DNA from: Eubacteriales bacterium
Lineage (GTDB): Bacteria; Bacillota; Clostridia; Oscillospirales; Oscillospiraceae
Length of the DNA: 64,000 bases
NCBI GenBank assembly: GCA_030533415.1
Contig: JAUNJE010000002.1
Coordinates: 24,927-88,926 of the forward strand
Direction: 5' to 3'
Shown here piece by piece: positions 7,301 through 15,287 of the stretch. The position numbers were made by a program, and so were the translations under genes. Within the stretch, counting starts at the first letter, position 1. Each line of letters begins with the position of its first letter. A model generated the notes under the pieces. That model saw only the letters and a list, made by a program, of their open reading frames with translations. It had not been told where the DNA came from and made no database searches.

Positions 7301-8335
7301 ATGTATCATGAATATTTCGCAGGGACGCACTATGAGACCGGGTTTCACTGGGGCGCCCGGTTGGCAAGGCACGGCAATTTTTTATTGGACAATATCGGAC
7401 ATCCCATTACGAAGGAACGGCTGGAGTTTTCCGCGGCCTGTGTTCCCAGCTATCAGGCCTATTTTCCGGAGATTCTGGAGGAGATCCAGGGCCTGGCGGA
7501 CGGACAGCGCTGTGACATGGCAAAACTGCAGGCGTTTCTGCTCAGCATGTATGCCATGCCGCCGCAGCCGCATTGCTCCTGTTTTGCATTTTCCAGCGGT
7601 GGACAGGTCCTCCTTGGCCGCAACAGTGATTTTCTGCCCGGACTGCAAAAATACAGCATGAATGTAACCTACCGTTTTCCCTCCGGTGCCTGCTCCTTCA
7701 CGGGAAACACCACAGCGTTTGTGGAAATGGAGGACGGTGTGAATGCCCATGGGCTTGCCGTTGGACTGACCTCCGTTTATCCCCCGGCGGTAAAGCCGGG
7801 AATGAATGGGGGAATGCTCCTGCGGTATTTTCTGGAAAGGTGCAAAACCACCCGGGATGTCCTGGAAAGCGTCCGAAGCCTTCCCATCAGCTCGGCCCAG
7901 ACCTTCACTGTGGCGGATGCTTCCGGGGAGATCGCGGTGGTGGAATGCTGTTCGGAGGGGGTGGAGATTCTGCGGCCCGAAGAAAACAGGCCCTATGTCT
8001 GTGCCGTCAATACCTTCCATGGCCCCTCCCTGGGGCAATGGAAGGACACCGAAAGGGACGATTGGCACTCCGAACGCCGCTACCAAACCATGACGGATGT
8101 CCTGGCGCGGATCGGCACGGAAATGACCCTGGAGAAAGCAAAGGCCCTGCTGTCCGGGAGGTACGGCTTTCTGTGCCAGTATGACAGGAAAAGCGGAAAA
8201 GATACCATCTGGTCCGTCATCTACGATCTGAAAAACAGACAGGTCTTCCGCGCGGAGGGAAATCCGGCCCGGTGCAAATTTCGGGAGGATGGCCCGGGAG
8301 AAAACAGTTGCCATTTGGCGGGGAATCTGCTATAA
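7301..8335 (+). CDS. C45-family acyltransferase/peptidase-like Ntn hydrolase
   Basis: A 344-residue protein of the C45 (acyl-CoA:6-aminopenicillanate acyltransferase-like, related to choloylglycine hydrolases) family. The N-terminal segment ends at PHCSCFAFSSGGQ, where an internal cysteine would become the N-terminal nucleophile after autoprocessing. Next come the family motif LGRNSDFLPG and the conserved NAHGLAVGLTS, followed by the ERCKTTRDVLE helix and a VADASGEIAVVE strand. Members hydrolyse amide bonds in acylated small molecules; the substrate here is unknown. AAAGGAGAG precedes the ATG. Its 3' end overlaps the promoter of the following ABC-F transcription unit. Confidence 0.8.
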   Translation: MYHEYFAGTHYETGFHWGARLARHGNFLLDNIGHPITKERLEFSAACVPSYQAYFPEILEEIQGLADGQRCDMAKLQAFLLSMYAMPPQPHCSCFAFSSGGQVLLGRNSDFLPGLQKYSMNVTYRFPSGACSFTGNTTAFVEMEDGVNAHGLAVGLTSVYPPAVKPGMNGGMLLRYFLERCKTTRDVLESVRSLPISSAQTFTVADASGEIAVVECCSEGVEILRPEENRPYVCAVNTFHGPSLGQWKDTERDDWHSERRYQTMTDVLARIGTEMTLEKAKALLSGRYGFLCQYDRKSGKDTIWSVIYDLKNRQVFRAEGNPARCKFREDGPGENSCHLAGNLL

Positions 8336-8336
8336 T
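8308..8336 (+). promoter_or_regulatory. Promoter of ABC-F leader transcript
   Basis: TTGCCA (8308-8313), 17-bp spacer, perfect TATAAT (8331-8336). It overlaps the stop codon of the preceding gene, giving a leader of ~230 nt before the ABC-F start. Confidence 0.75.
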
Positions 8337-8368
8337 CCTTATATCTGATGATGATTGGAGTTGAAAGA

Positions 8369-8389
8369 ATGCGCACAATTTCTTGCTGA
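8369..8389 (+). CDS. Six-residue leader peptide (MRTISC)
   Basis: A minimal upstream reading frame, MRTISC then TGA, with GGAG eight bases upstream. It lies ~25 nt from the predicted transcript start and ahead of alternative RNA hairpins. Ribosome stalling on such leader peptides triggers antitermination in front of many ABC-F and Erm resistance genes, so a regulatory role is likely by analogy. Confidence 0.5.
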   Translation: MRTISC

Positions 8390-8408
8390 TTTTTGGGCAA
8401 ATGAAAAG

Positions 8409-8557
8409 AGCGGCCGGGACGCCGCTGGTTTTTCTATGCCCTTTTTGCAGGAAAGTGCGAAATTCTTTTGGCCGTGATGGTGCCCCCATGCCCGTATGGG
8501 AAAGGTGTGCTGCGCATTGGCTGCAAGAAGCGCTTTCTTGCAGCCAATTTTTTGTTT
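8409..8557 (+). promoter_or_regulatory. Attenuator in front of ABC-F gene
   Basis: Three elements are visible. Hairpin AGCGGC/GCCGCT (8409-8426) is followed by GGTTTTT. CTTTTTGCAG (8441-8450) can pair with CTGCAAGAAG (8521-8530). The latter is also the left arm of a perfect 14-bp terminator stem (8516-8529 with 8535-8548), which ends in a T-rich tract up to 8557 just before the ribosome binding site. The two pairings are mutually exclusive, which is the design of a transcription attenuator. Confidence 0.7.
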
Positions 8558-8570
8558 TGGGAGGGCAGCT

Positions 8571-10037
8571 ATGTCTTTGATTCAAGTATCCAATGTAACC
8601 TTTGCCTATGACGGCAGCTATGAACCCATTTTTGAGAATGTCAGCTTTCAGATCGATACCAACTGGAAGCTGGGCTTCACCGGACGCAACGGCCGGGGCA
8701 AAACCACCTTCTTAAACCTTCTGCTGGGAAAGTACGCCTATCAGGGCAGCATCTCGGCGTCGGTTTCCTTTTCCTATTTCCCTTATTCCGTGAAGGAGAA
8801 AAGCAGCTTTGCCATCGATGTGGTGGAAGATATCTGCCCGGAATATGCCTACTGGCAGCTGGTCCGGGAAATGAACGCTTTGCAGCTTAGCGAGGAGGTT
8901 CTTTACCGCCCTTATGAGACCCTTTCCAATGGGGAGCGGACCAAGCTTCAATTGGCGGTGCTGTTTTTGAAGGAGAACAACTTCCTGCTGGTGGACGAGC
9001 CGACCAACCACCTGGATATTCAGGGCCGTGAGATCGTCAGCCGGTACCTTAACAGCAAGAAGGGTTTTATTCTGGTGTCCCATGACCGGGCATTCCTGGA
9101 CGGATGTGTTGACCACATTCTTTCCATCAACAAGGCCAGTATTGAGGTTCAGCGGGGGAACTTTTCCTCCTGGTGGGAAAATAAGCAGCGGCAGGATGCC
9201 TTTGAGCAGGCGGAAAATGCCAAGCTGAAAAAGGAAATTCAAAGGCTGGAGGAAACGGCCCGGGAAAAGGCCCAGTGGTCGGACCGGGTGGAAGCCACAA
9301 AAATCGGCTTCGGCCCCTGTGACCGGGGCTATATCGGCCATAAGGCGGCGAAAATGATGGCCCGGTCCAAGGCCATTGAAACCCGCCAGCAGGCGGCCAT
9401 TGCGGAAAAGGCCGGGCTTCTGAAAAACATCGAGCGCAGCGGCGACCTGAAAATCTTCCAGACCCCCTTCCATGGTAAGCGGCTGGTTCAGCTGAAGGAT
9501 GTGTCCATTGCCTATGGGGAAAAGCCGGTATGTGAAAACATCAGTTTCACCGTCAGTCAGGGGGACCGGATTGCCCTGCAGGGGGCCAATGGCTCCGGAA
9601 AGTCCAGCATCCTGAAGCTTCTTTGCGGGGAGGCGGTTCCCCACACCGGCGAAATGTGGAAGGGAAACGGTCTGAGAATCTCCTATGTGGCCCAGGATAC
9701 CTCCGGCCTGCGGGGAAGGCTGGCGGATTTTGCCAAAGACAGCGGGATTGAAGAGAGCCTGTTTCTTGCCATGCTGGCGAAGCTGGACGTGCCGAAAAGT
9801 CAGATGGAAAAGGATATGTCTGATTTAAGCGCCGGGCAGAAGAAAAAGGTGCTGCTGGCCAAATCCATCTGCGAGCCTGCGCACCTGCACATCTGGGATG
9901 AGCCGATGAATTATATCGATGTCATCTCCCGGATGCAGATTGAGGCGCTTTTGCGGCAGTACCAGCCTACGGTTCTATTTGTAGAGCATGACCGGGCGTT
10001 CTGTGAAGCGGTCGCCACAAATGTTATTACACTGTAA
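8571..10037 (+). CDS. ABC-F ribosome-protection protein, Lsa/CplR-like
   Basis: A 488-residue soluble protein with two ABC ATPase domains and no membrane segments. Domain 1 has Walker A GRNGRGKTT, signature LSNGERTK and Walker B LLVDEPTNHLD. Domain 2 has GANGSGKSS, LSAGQKKK and HIWDEPMNYID. The charged linker between them (~residues 190-290) is where ABC-F proteins carry the antibiotic-resistance domain. The opening MSLIQVSNVTFAYDGSYEP is typical of the Lsa/CplR group, which dislodges lincosamide, streptogramin A and pleuromutilin drugs from the 50S ribosome. Start at 8571 follows GGGAGGG; the frame to 8496 is leader. The attenuator upstream supports antibiotic-inducible expression. The spectrum cannot be read from sequence alone. 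Confidence 0.85.
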   Translation: MSLIQVSNVTFAYDGSYEPIFENVSFQIDTNWKLGFTGRNGRGKTTFLNLLLGKYAYQGSISASVSFSYFPYSVKEKSSFAIDVVEDICPEYAYWQLVREMNALQLSEEVLYRPYETLSNGERTKLQLAVLFLKENNFLLVDEPTNHLDIQGREIVSRYLNSKKGFILVSHDRAFLDGCVDHILSINKASIEVQRGNFSSWWENKQRQDAFEQAENAKLKKEIQRLEETAREKAQWSDRVEATKIGFGPCDRGYIGHKAAKMMARSKAIETRQQAAIAEKAGLLKNIERSGDLKIFQTPFHGKRLVQLKDVSIAYGEKPVCENISFTVSQGDRIALQGANGSGKSSILKLLCGEAVPHTGEMWKGNGLRISYVAQDTSGLRGRLADFAKDSGIEESLFLAMLAKLDVPKSQMEKDMSDLSAGQKKKVLLAKSICEPAHLHIWDEPMNYIDVISRMQIEALLRQYQPTVLFVEHDRAFCEAVATNVITL

Positions 10038-10055
10038 AGGCTATGAAATTCGGAT

Positions 10056-10081
10056 GGGCCGCCGGGAAATCCCGGCGGCCC
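10056..10081 (+). terminator. Hairpin terminator after ABC-F gene
   Basis: Perfect 12-bp stem GGGCCGCCGGGA/TCCCGGCGGCCC with a two-base loop; no clear T-run follows. Confidence 0.55.
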
Positions 10082-10124
10082 TGTGCAGTTACGGAGCGGG
10101 CATTTTGCCCGCCGGAAAAGGGGC

Positions 10125-10169
10125 TTTACAATTCGGCTTCTTCGTGATAGAATTGTTGCGAGCGCAACG
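10125..10169 (+). promoter_or_regulatory. MarR-operon promoter with palindromic operator
   Basis: TTTACA (10125-10130), 17-bp spacer, TAGAAT (10148-10153). Right over the transcript start lies the palindrome GTTGCG-AG-CGCAAC (10154-10167), a typical MarR-family operator shape, pointing to autorepression of marR and the ABC genes. Confidence 0.7.
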
Positions 10170-10190
10170 ATTATGAAAGGGAGCGTTTTT

Positions 10191-10619
10191 ATGGCGAAAC
10201 TGATTCGTGACATTACAGAAATTACCCGCTGTGGCTCCCAGTACCGGGCGGAGCACCTGGCCCGGATGGGGCTGAAAGGCTGCCATGCCAGCTATCTGCT
10301 GGAGATTTGTACCGATCCCGGCATCTCCCAGGAAACCCTGGCCAAGCGGATCTGCATCAACAAAAGCAATGTGGCCCGGCAGACAGCGGCGCTGGAGGAG
10401 GCTGGCTTCGTGACCCGCAGTCCCAGCCAGACGGATAAGCGGATCATGCGGCTGTATCCCACCGAGAAGACCCTGGCCCTGCTGCCCGAGATTCGGCAGA
10501 CGCTGTCGGACTGGAGCCGGTACATCACCCAGGACCTGTCTTCCCAGGAGCGGGAGCAGCTGGCGTCGATCCTGGTAAAAATGAAGGGCCGCGCCACTAC
10601 GTGGATGGAGGAGCATTGA
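10191..10619 (+). CDS. MarR-family transcriptional regulator
   Basis: A 142-residue winged-helix regulator. The HTH and wing can be seen in GISQETLAKRICINKSNVAR, QTAALEEAGFV and SPSQTDKRIMRLYPT, with C-terminal dimerisation helices. I chose the start at 10191 (MAKLIRDITEI) after GAAAGGGAG and downstream of the promoter and operator; the longer frame to 10083 would include both. It is the first gene of an operon with two ABC exporter half-transporters (next start 2 bp after its stop), so it most likely represses a multidrug or toxic-compound efflux operon and is released by the exported ligand. Confidence 0.85.
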   Translation: MAKLIRDITEITRCGSQYRAEHLARMGLKGCHASYLLEICTDPGISQETLAKRICINKSNVARQTAALEEAGFVTRSPSQTDKRIMRLYPTEKTLALLPEIRQTLSDWSRYITQDLSSQEREQLASILVKMKGRATTWMEEH

Positions 10620-10620
10620 G

Positions 10621-12339
10621 ATGTCCGCATTGAAGCGATATTTACGCCCCTATTATGGCTATATGCTTGTGACCATGACCATCAAGCTGCTGGGGGCCGT
10701 GCTGGAGCTGCTGATCCCCAATCTTATGGAAATCATCCTGGACGAGAAGGTACCTGCGAGAGACCGGCAGAGCATTTTCCTCTTTGGCGGCCTGATGCTG
10801 CTGTGCGCCGCCGGATGCCTGGGCTGCAACATCCTGGCAAACCGAATGAGCGCCGTCAGTTCGGGAAAAATCACCTTGGCCGTCCGCCATGACCTGTTTC
10901 GGAAGCTGGAGGGACTTTCCGCCCGGCAGATGGATTCCCTGACGGTATCCTCTGCCGTGTCCAGGCTTACCAGTGACACCTATAATATTAACCAGCTGCT
11001 GGCAAGGGTTCAGCGGATGGGGGTGCGGGCGCCTATCCTGCTGCTGGGCGGCGTTGCCATGATGCTGAGCATGGATGCGCCTTTGGCCCTGGTGCTTGTC
11101 GCCATGCTGCCTATCATCGCCGTGGTGGTGTATTTCGTTACGAAAACCAGCATTCCCCTCTACGCAAAACAGCAGGCCGTACTGGATAAAGTGGTTCGGA
11201 CGGTGCAGGAGAATATCACGGGGATCCGGGTCATCAAGGCCCTGAGCAAAACCGATTACGAAAAGGGACGCTTCCACGCGGTCAATGAGGAGCTTACCGC
11301 CGTGGACCGTAAGGCAGGCGCGGTAACCGCCATCACCGACCCGGCGGCCTCCCTGACGCTGAACCTGGGGCTGACGCTGGTGGTGGTCATCGGCGCCCTG
11401 CGGGTCAACAGCGGCGCCTGCAAAAGCGGCGTCATTGTGGCGTTTTTGCAGTATTTTACCATGATCCTCAATGCCATGTTGGGCGTTACCCGGATTTTTG
11501 TCATGTGGTCCAAGGGAACGGCCAGTGCCCGCCGGGTTGGCCAGGTGCTGGAAACCCCGGAGGACCTGACAGTGCTGGCAGCGGCGGAGCCGGAGGCGGA
11601 TGCGCCCCATATTGCATTCCGGGATGTGACCTTTTCCTATACGGGGGTGGGGACGAACCTGGACAGGCTGTCCTTCCGGCTGGAGCATGGCCAGACCCTG
11701 GGAATTTTAGGCCCCACCGGTTCCGGTAAGTCCACCATTTTGAATCTGCTGCTGCGGCTGTATGACCCGGACCAGGGGCAGATTTTGATCGACGGGGTGG
11801 ATGTGCGCGCCATTCCCAGAGAACAGCTGCGGAAAAAATTCGGGGTGGTTTTCCAGAATGATTTCGTTATGGAGGGAACCATTGGGGACAATCTGCGCTT
11901 TTTCCGGGATCTGCCCGGTGATGCCCTGGCCCGGGCGGCGGAGGATGCCCAGGCGGACTTCATTCGGGAAAAGGAAGGACAGATGGACGGGCAGGTCATG
12001 TCCCGGGGAAACAATCTTTCCGGCGGGCAGAAGCAGCGCCTGCTCATTGGCCGTGCCCTGGCGGCAAATCCGGAGATTCTGGTGCTGGACGACGCCTCCT
12101 CCGCCCTGGACTACCGGACGGACGCCAACCTGCGCCGCGCCCTGCGGCAAAATTACCGCCATACCACCACGGTGGTGGTGGCCCAGCGGATCAGCAGCCT
12201 GCGCCATGCGGACCTGATTCTGGTACTGTCGGATGGCGTGGTCATTGGCGCAGGAAAGCATGAACAGCTGATGGAAACCTGTGCGGAATACCGCGAGATC
12301 GCCCGCATCCAAATGGGCACCGGGAAGGAGGCTATGTGA
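10621..12339 (+). CDS. ABC exporter half-transporter (degenerate-site subunit)
   Basis: A 572-residue type IV exporter half: six-helix membrane domain (~1-310) followed by a nucleotide-binding domain with Walker A GPTGSGKST, signature LSGGQKQR and Walker B LVLDDASSALD. The residue after the Walker B aspartate is Asp, not the catalytic Glu. This is the hallmark of the degenerate ATP site in heterodimeric exporters such as BmrCD and TM287/288. The partner is encoded immediately downstream with overlapping stop and start (TGATG). It is preceded by the MarR gene, which suggests ligand-induced drug or metabolite efflux. Substrate unknown. Confidence 0.9.
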   Translation: MSALKRYLRPYYGYMLVTMTIKLLGAVLELLIPNLMEIILDEKVPARDRQSIFLFGGLMLLCAAGCLGCNILANRMSAVSSGKITLAVRHDLFRKLEGLSARQMDSLTVSSAVSRLTSDTYNINQLLARVQRMGVRAPILLLGGVAMMLSMDAPLALVLVAMLPIIAVVVYFVTKTSIPLYAKQQAVLDKVVRTVQENITGIRVIKALSKTDYEKGRFHAVNEELTAVDRKAGAVTAITDPAASLTLNLGLTLVVVIGALRVNSGACKSGVIVAFLQYFTMILNAMLGVTRIFVMWSKGTASARRVGQVLETPEDLTVLAAAEPEADAPHIAFRDVTFSYTGVGTNLDRLSFRLEHGQTLGILGPTGSGKSTILNLLLRLYDPDQGQILIDGVDVRAIPREQLRKKFGVVFQNDFVMEGTIGDNLRFFRDLPGDALARAAEDAQADFIREKEGQMDGQVMSRGNNLSGGQKQRLLIGRALAANPEILVLDDASSALDYRTDANLRRALRQNYRHTTTVVVAQRISSLRHADLILVLSDGVVIGAGKHEQLMETCAEYREIARIQMGTGKEAM

Positions 12340-14171
12340 TGGCAAATTCCAACCTGATTGGCAGCGGCCCCATGGCCCGGGGAAAAAACAGCGGCGACAA
12401 GCGGAATTTTTCCAGCGCGCCTTTGAACAAGGGGCGGATATTCATCCGCCTGTGGCGGTACCTGGGACGAAACCGGGTGCTGCTGGTACTGGCGCTGGTG
12501 CTGTCGCTGAGCAGCAGCCTGCTGGCCCTTTATGGGCCGAAGCTGTCCGGCGAGGCCATCAACGCCATTGATGTGGGAACGGGGCAGGTGGACTTTGATA
12601 CGGTTTCCCGCTGTGCCATCCTCATGGCCGTGTTTTACACCAGCGCGGCGGTCCTGACGTACCTTCTGAACATTGTTATGATCCACCTGTCCCGCCGGGT
12701 GTCCAAGCAGATGCGGCATGATGTTTTTGAGAACCTGACGGCCCTGCCGGTGGGCTTCTTTGACCGGTATCAGACCGGAGACATCATCAGCACCATCACC
12801 TATGACGTGGATACGGTGAACCAGTCCCTTTCCACGGACCTTCTGCAGGTGCTGCAAAGCATCATTACGGTGAGTGTGTCCTTTGTGATGATGCTGACCA
12901 TTGCTCCGGCGCTCGTGCTGATTTTTGTGGTGACGGTTCCGGTGACCGCGCTGTTTACCCGGTGGCTTGCGGCCCGGGTGCGGCCGCTGTTCCGCCGCCG
13001 CAGCGCCAGGCTTGGCCAGCTGAATGGCTTCGTAGAGGAAATGCTGTCCGGTCAGAAAACCATCCGGGCCTATGGCCGGGAGGAAGCGGTGCTGGAACGC
13101 TTTGACGAGAAAAACCGGGCCGCAGTAGATGCCTACACCGTGGCGGAGGCCAACGGCACCATCACCGGACCCTCCGTCACCTGCATCAACAATGTGTCCT
13201 TGGCACTGCTGTGTGTATTTGGCTCTCTGCTGTTCCTCCAGGGGCGGATCGGGCTGGGGGACCTTTCCAGCTTTGTCCAGTATTCCCGGAAGTTTTCCGG
13301 GCCTATCAATGAGGTGGCCAATATCATCTCCGAGCTGCAAAGCGCCATTGCCGCGGCGGAGCGGGTCTTTGGCCTGATTGACGCGGAACCGGAGGCGGCG
13401 GATGCCGCCGATGCCGCCGTATTGCGGCAGGTGCGGGGGGATGTGGAGCTTCGGAATGTGGACTTTTCCTATGTTCCCGGCTGTCCCATTATCCAGAACC
13501 TGGAGCTTCACGCAAAGCCGGGGTCCCTGACGGCGATTGTAGGTCCTACCGGCGCCGGGAAAACCACCATTATCAATCTGCTGATGCGGTTTTATGATGT
13601 GGAAGGAGGCGCCGTGTGCGTGGACGGACGGGATGTCCGCACGGTGACCCGTGCATCCCTGCGCCGGGCCTATACCATGGTTCTGCAGGATACCTGGCTG
13701 TTCCATGGGACGATTTTTGAAAACATTGCCTATGGAAAGCCAGGCGCTACCATGGAGGATGTGGTCAGAGCCGCCAAGGCGGCCCATATTCACTCCAGCA
13801 TTTCCCGTCTGCCCCAGGGCTATGACACGGTGCTGTCCGACAATGGCACATCCATCTCCAAGGGCCAGAAGCAGCTGCTGACCATTGCCAGGGCCATGCT
13901 GCTTGATGCCCATATGCTGATTCTGGATGAAGCGACCTCCAATGTGGATACCCGGACGGAGCAGCAGATTCAGGCGGCCATGCGGGAGCTGATGAAGGAC
14001 AAAACCTGCTTCGTTATTGCCCACCGGCTGAGCACCATCCAGTCTGCAGACCATATTCTGGTGCTGAACCAGGGGCAGGTGGTGGAACAGGGCAGCCATG
14101 AGAGCCTGATGGCGCGAAATGGCTTCTACCGGGAACTGTATGAAGCCCAATTTGACACGGTGTCTTCCTGA
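12339..14171 (+). CDS. ABC exporter half-transporter (catalytic subunit)
   Basis: A 610-residue partner of the preceding protein. After a polar ~35-residue N-terminal tail come six membrane helices and an ATPase domain with Walker A GPTGAGKTT, Q-loop MVLQDTWLF, signature ISKGQKQLL and Walker B MLILDEATSNVD with the normal catalytic Glu. The non-canonical SKGQ signature would face the Asp-bearing Walker site of the first subunit, so sequence asymmetry in both subunits fits one degenerate and one active ATP site. Start ATG at 12339 overlaps the upstream TGA and has AGGAGG seven bases before it. Confidence 0.9.
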   Translation: MANSNLIGSGPMARGKNSGDKRNFSSAPLNKGRIFIRLWRYLGRNRVLLVLALVLSLSSSLLALYGPKLSGEAINAIDVGTGQVDFDTVSRCAILMAVFYTSAAVLTYLLNIVMIHLSRRVSKQMRHDVFENLTALPVGFFDRYQTGDIISTITYDVDTVNQSLSTDLLQVLQSIITVSVSFVMMLTIAPALVLIFVVTVPVTALFTRWLAARVRPLFRRRSARLGQLNGFVEEMLSGQKTIRAYGREEAVLERFDEKNRAAVDAYTVAEANGTITGPSVTCINNVSLALLCVFGSLLFLQGRIGLGDLSSFVQYSRKFSGPINEVANIISELQSAIAAAERVFGLIDAEPEAADAADAAVLRQVRGDVELRNVDFSYVPGCPIIQNLELHAKPGSLTAIVGPTGAGKTTIINLLMRFYDVEGGAVCVDGRDVRTVTRASLRRAYTMVLQDTWLFHGTIFENIAYGKPGATMEDVVRAAKAAHIHSSISRLPQGYDTVLSDNGTSISKGQKQLLTIARAMLLDAHMLILDEATSNVDTRTEQQIQAAMRELMKDKTCFVIAHRLSTIQSADHILVLNQGQVVEQGSHESLMARNGFYRELYEAQFDTVSS

Positions 14172-14188
14172 AACATCAGGAAGACACC
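14159..14188 (+). terminator. Hairpin at end of MarR-ABC operon
   Basis: GGTGTCTTCCTG (14159-14170) pairs perfectly with CAGGAAGACACC (14177-14188) and includes the stop codon. It lacks a T-run, so it may be a weak terminator or an mRNA-stabilising hairpin. Confidence 0.5.
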
Positions 14189-14202
14189 ACCCCAGGGAGC
14201 GC

Positions 14203-14231
14203 TTGACGGATTCGCCGTTTTGCGGTATAAT
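14203..14231 (+). promoter_or_regulatory. Promoter of YitT gene
   Basis: TTGACG (14203-14208), 17-bp spacer, perfect TATAAT (14226-14231). Confidence 0.75.
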
Positions 14232-14242
14232 GAAAACGTATT

Positions 14243-14300
14243 AGGCGAAACGCCTCGATCCACGTCTGTTAGGGAAAATCCTGACAGGCGTGTTTTTTCT
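14243..14300 (+). terminator. Leader terminator between promoter and YitT gene
   Basis: A small hairpin AGGCG/CGCCT (14243-14255) is followed by a 13-bp stem CACGTCTGTTAGG/CCTGACAGGCGTG (14261-14292, two G-T pairs) and TTTTTT. It lies after the promoter and before the ribosome binding site, so transcription of the gene should be attenuated. What relieves it is not evident; the leader is too short for any riboswitch I recognise. Confidence 0.65.
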
Positions 14301-14318
14301 GGAAGGAAGGTATGTACG

Positions 14319-15203
14319 ATGGGTCAAGAAAAGATCAAAGCAAATAAGCTTTGGCCGCTGCTGCTGGTGGTGCTGGGAAACACGCTTTACGCCGTGTCGG
14401 CAAAGCTATTCCTGCTGCCGGCGGGACTGATCAGCTGCGGAACAACGGGCATCGCCCTGGTGGTGAACCAGCTGACGGGAATTCCGCTTTCCGGCTTTAT
14501 TTTTGCCTTTAACCTTGCCATGCTGTGCCTGGGGTGGTGGCTTCTGGGGAAGCAGTTTGCCCTGACCACTGTTTTCTCCTCCCTGTTCTATCCCATCGCC
14601 CTGGAAGTCCTGGACCGGACCTTGGGAGATGTCCACGTTACGGAGGATATCTGGCTGAATGTGGTTTTTGCGGGTTTGGGCTTGGGCTTAAGCATTGGTA
14701 TGGTCATGCGGGGCGGCGCTTCCACCGGCGGCATGGATATTCCGCCGCTGATTTTGAAAAAATTTCTTCGCATTCCCGTGTCCGCCAGCCTGTGGGCCTT
14801 TGATTTCTGCATTCTTCTGGCGCAAATGATGTACCACACCCTGGAGGACCTGCTCTATGGCGTTGTGCTGCTGATCATGCTCTCCGTTGCTCTGAACAAG
14901 GTGATGCTCCTGGGCACCAGCAGGACGGAGGTCAAGGTCGTCAGCCCCAAGGCATCCCTCATTCGGGACGCCATTCTCTCCCAGGTTGACCGGGGCGTTA
15001 CCCTGCTCCATGGCGAAGGCGGCTATCTCCACGCTTCTACGGAGGTTATTTTGAGCGTCGTATCCAACCATGAGATGCCCAAAATCGAACGGCTGGCCAG
15101 GGACATTGATCCGGACTGCTTCATGATCGTCAGCCGGGTGACAGAGGTCTGGGGCCGGGGCTTTAGCCGCAGCAAGCGGTATGCACCCGGGTCGGAACCA
15201 TAA
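14319..15203 (+). CDS. YitT-family membrane protein
   Basis: A 294-residue protein of the YitT/DUF161 family. Five to six hydrophobic helices (LLLVVLGNTLYAVSAK, then GISFAFN-like repeats and the GGASTGGMD motif) are followed by a soluble C-terminal DUF2179 domain (VSPKASLIRDAILSQ ... DPDCFMIVSRVTEVWGRGFS). The transport function of the family is not settled. The start at 14319 follows GGAAGGAAGG; the frame upstream to 14220 overlaps the promoter and leader terminator. Stands alone and is closed by a bidirectional terminator. Confidence 0.85.
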   Translation: MGQEKIKANKLWPLLLVVLGNTLYAVSAKLFLLPAGLISCGTTGIALVVNQLTGIPLSGFIFAFNLAMLCLGWWLLGKQFALTTVFSSLFYPIALEVLDRTLGDVHVTEDIWLNVVFAGLGLGLSIGMVMRGGASTGGMDIPPLILKKFLRIPVSASLWAFDFCILLAQMMYHTLEDLLYGVVLLIMLSVALNKVMLLGTSRTEVKVVSPKASLIRDAILSQVDRGVTLLHGEGGYLHASTEVILSVVSNHEMPKIERLARDIDPDCFMIVSRVTEVWGRGFSRSKRYAPGSEP

Positions 15204-15217
15204 AAATACGGCCACGC

Positions 15218-15263
15218 AAAAAGCCGCTGTCCGGGAAGGAAAATCCCTGGACAGCGGCTTTTT
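15218..15263. terminator. Bidirectional terminator between yitT and HAD gene
   Basis: AAAAAGCCGCTGTCC (15218-15232) pairs with GGACAGCGGCTTTTT (15249-15263); runs of A and T on either side let it work for both convergent units. Confidence 0.85.
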
Positions 15264-15287
15264 GTATTTGTTTTGCGGCTAATGCGG

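Noticed and set aside
12153-14150. 665-codon open frame on the minus strand, antisense to the second ABC subunit
   Set aside because: Both ABC subunits are complete with all motifs; the antisense product is rich in His, Gly and Gln and shows no domain.
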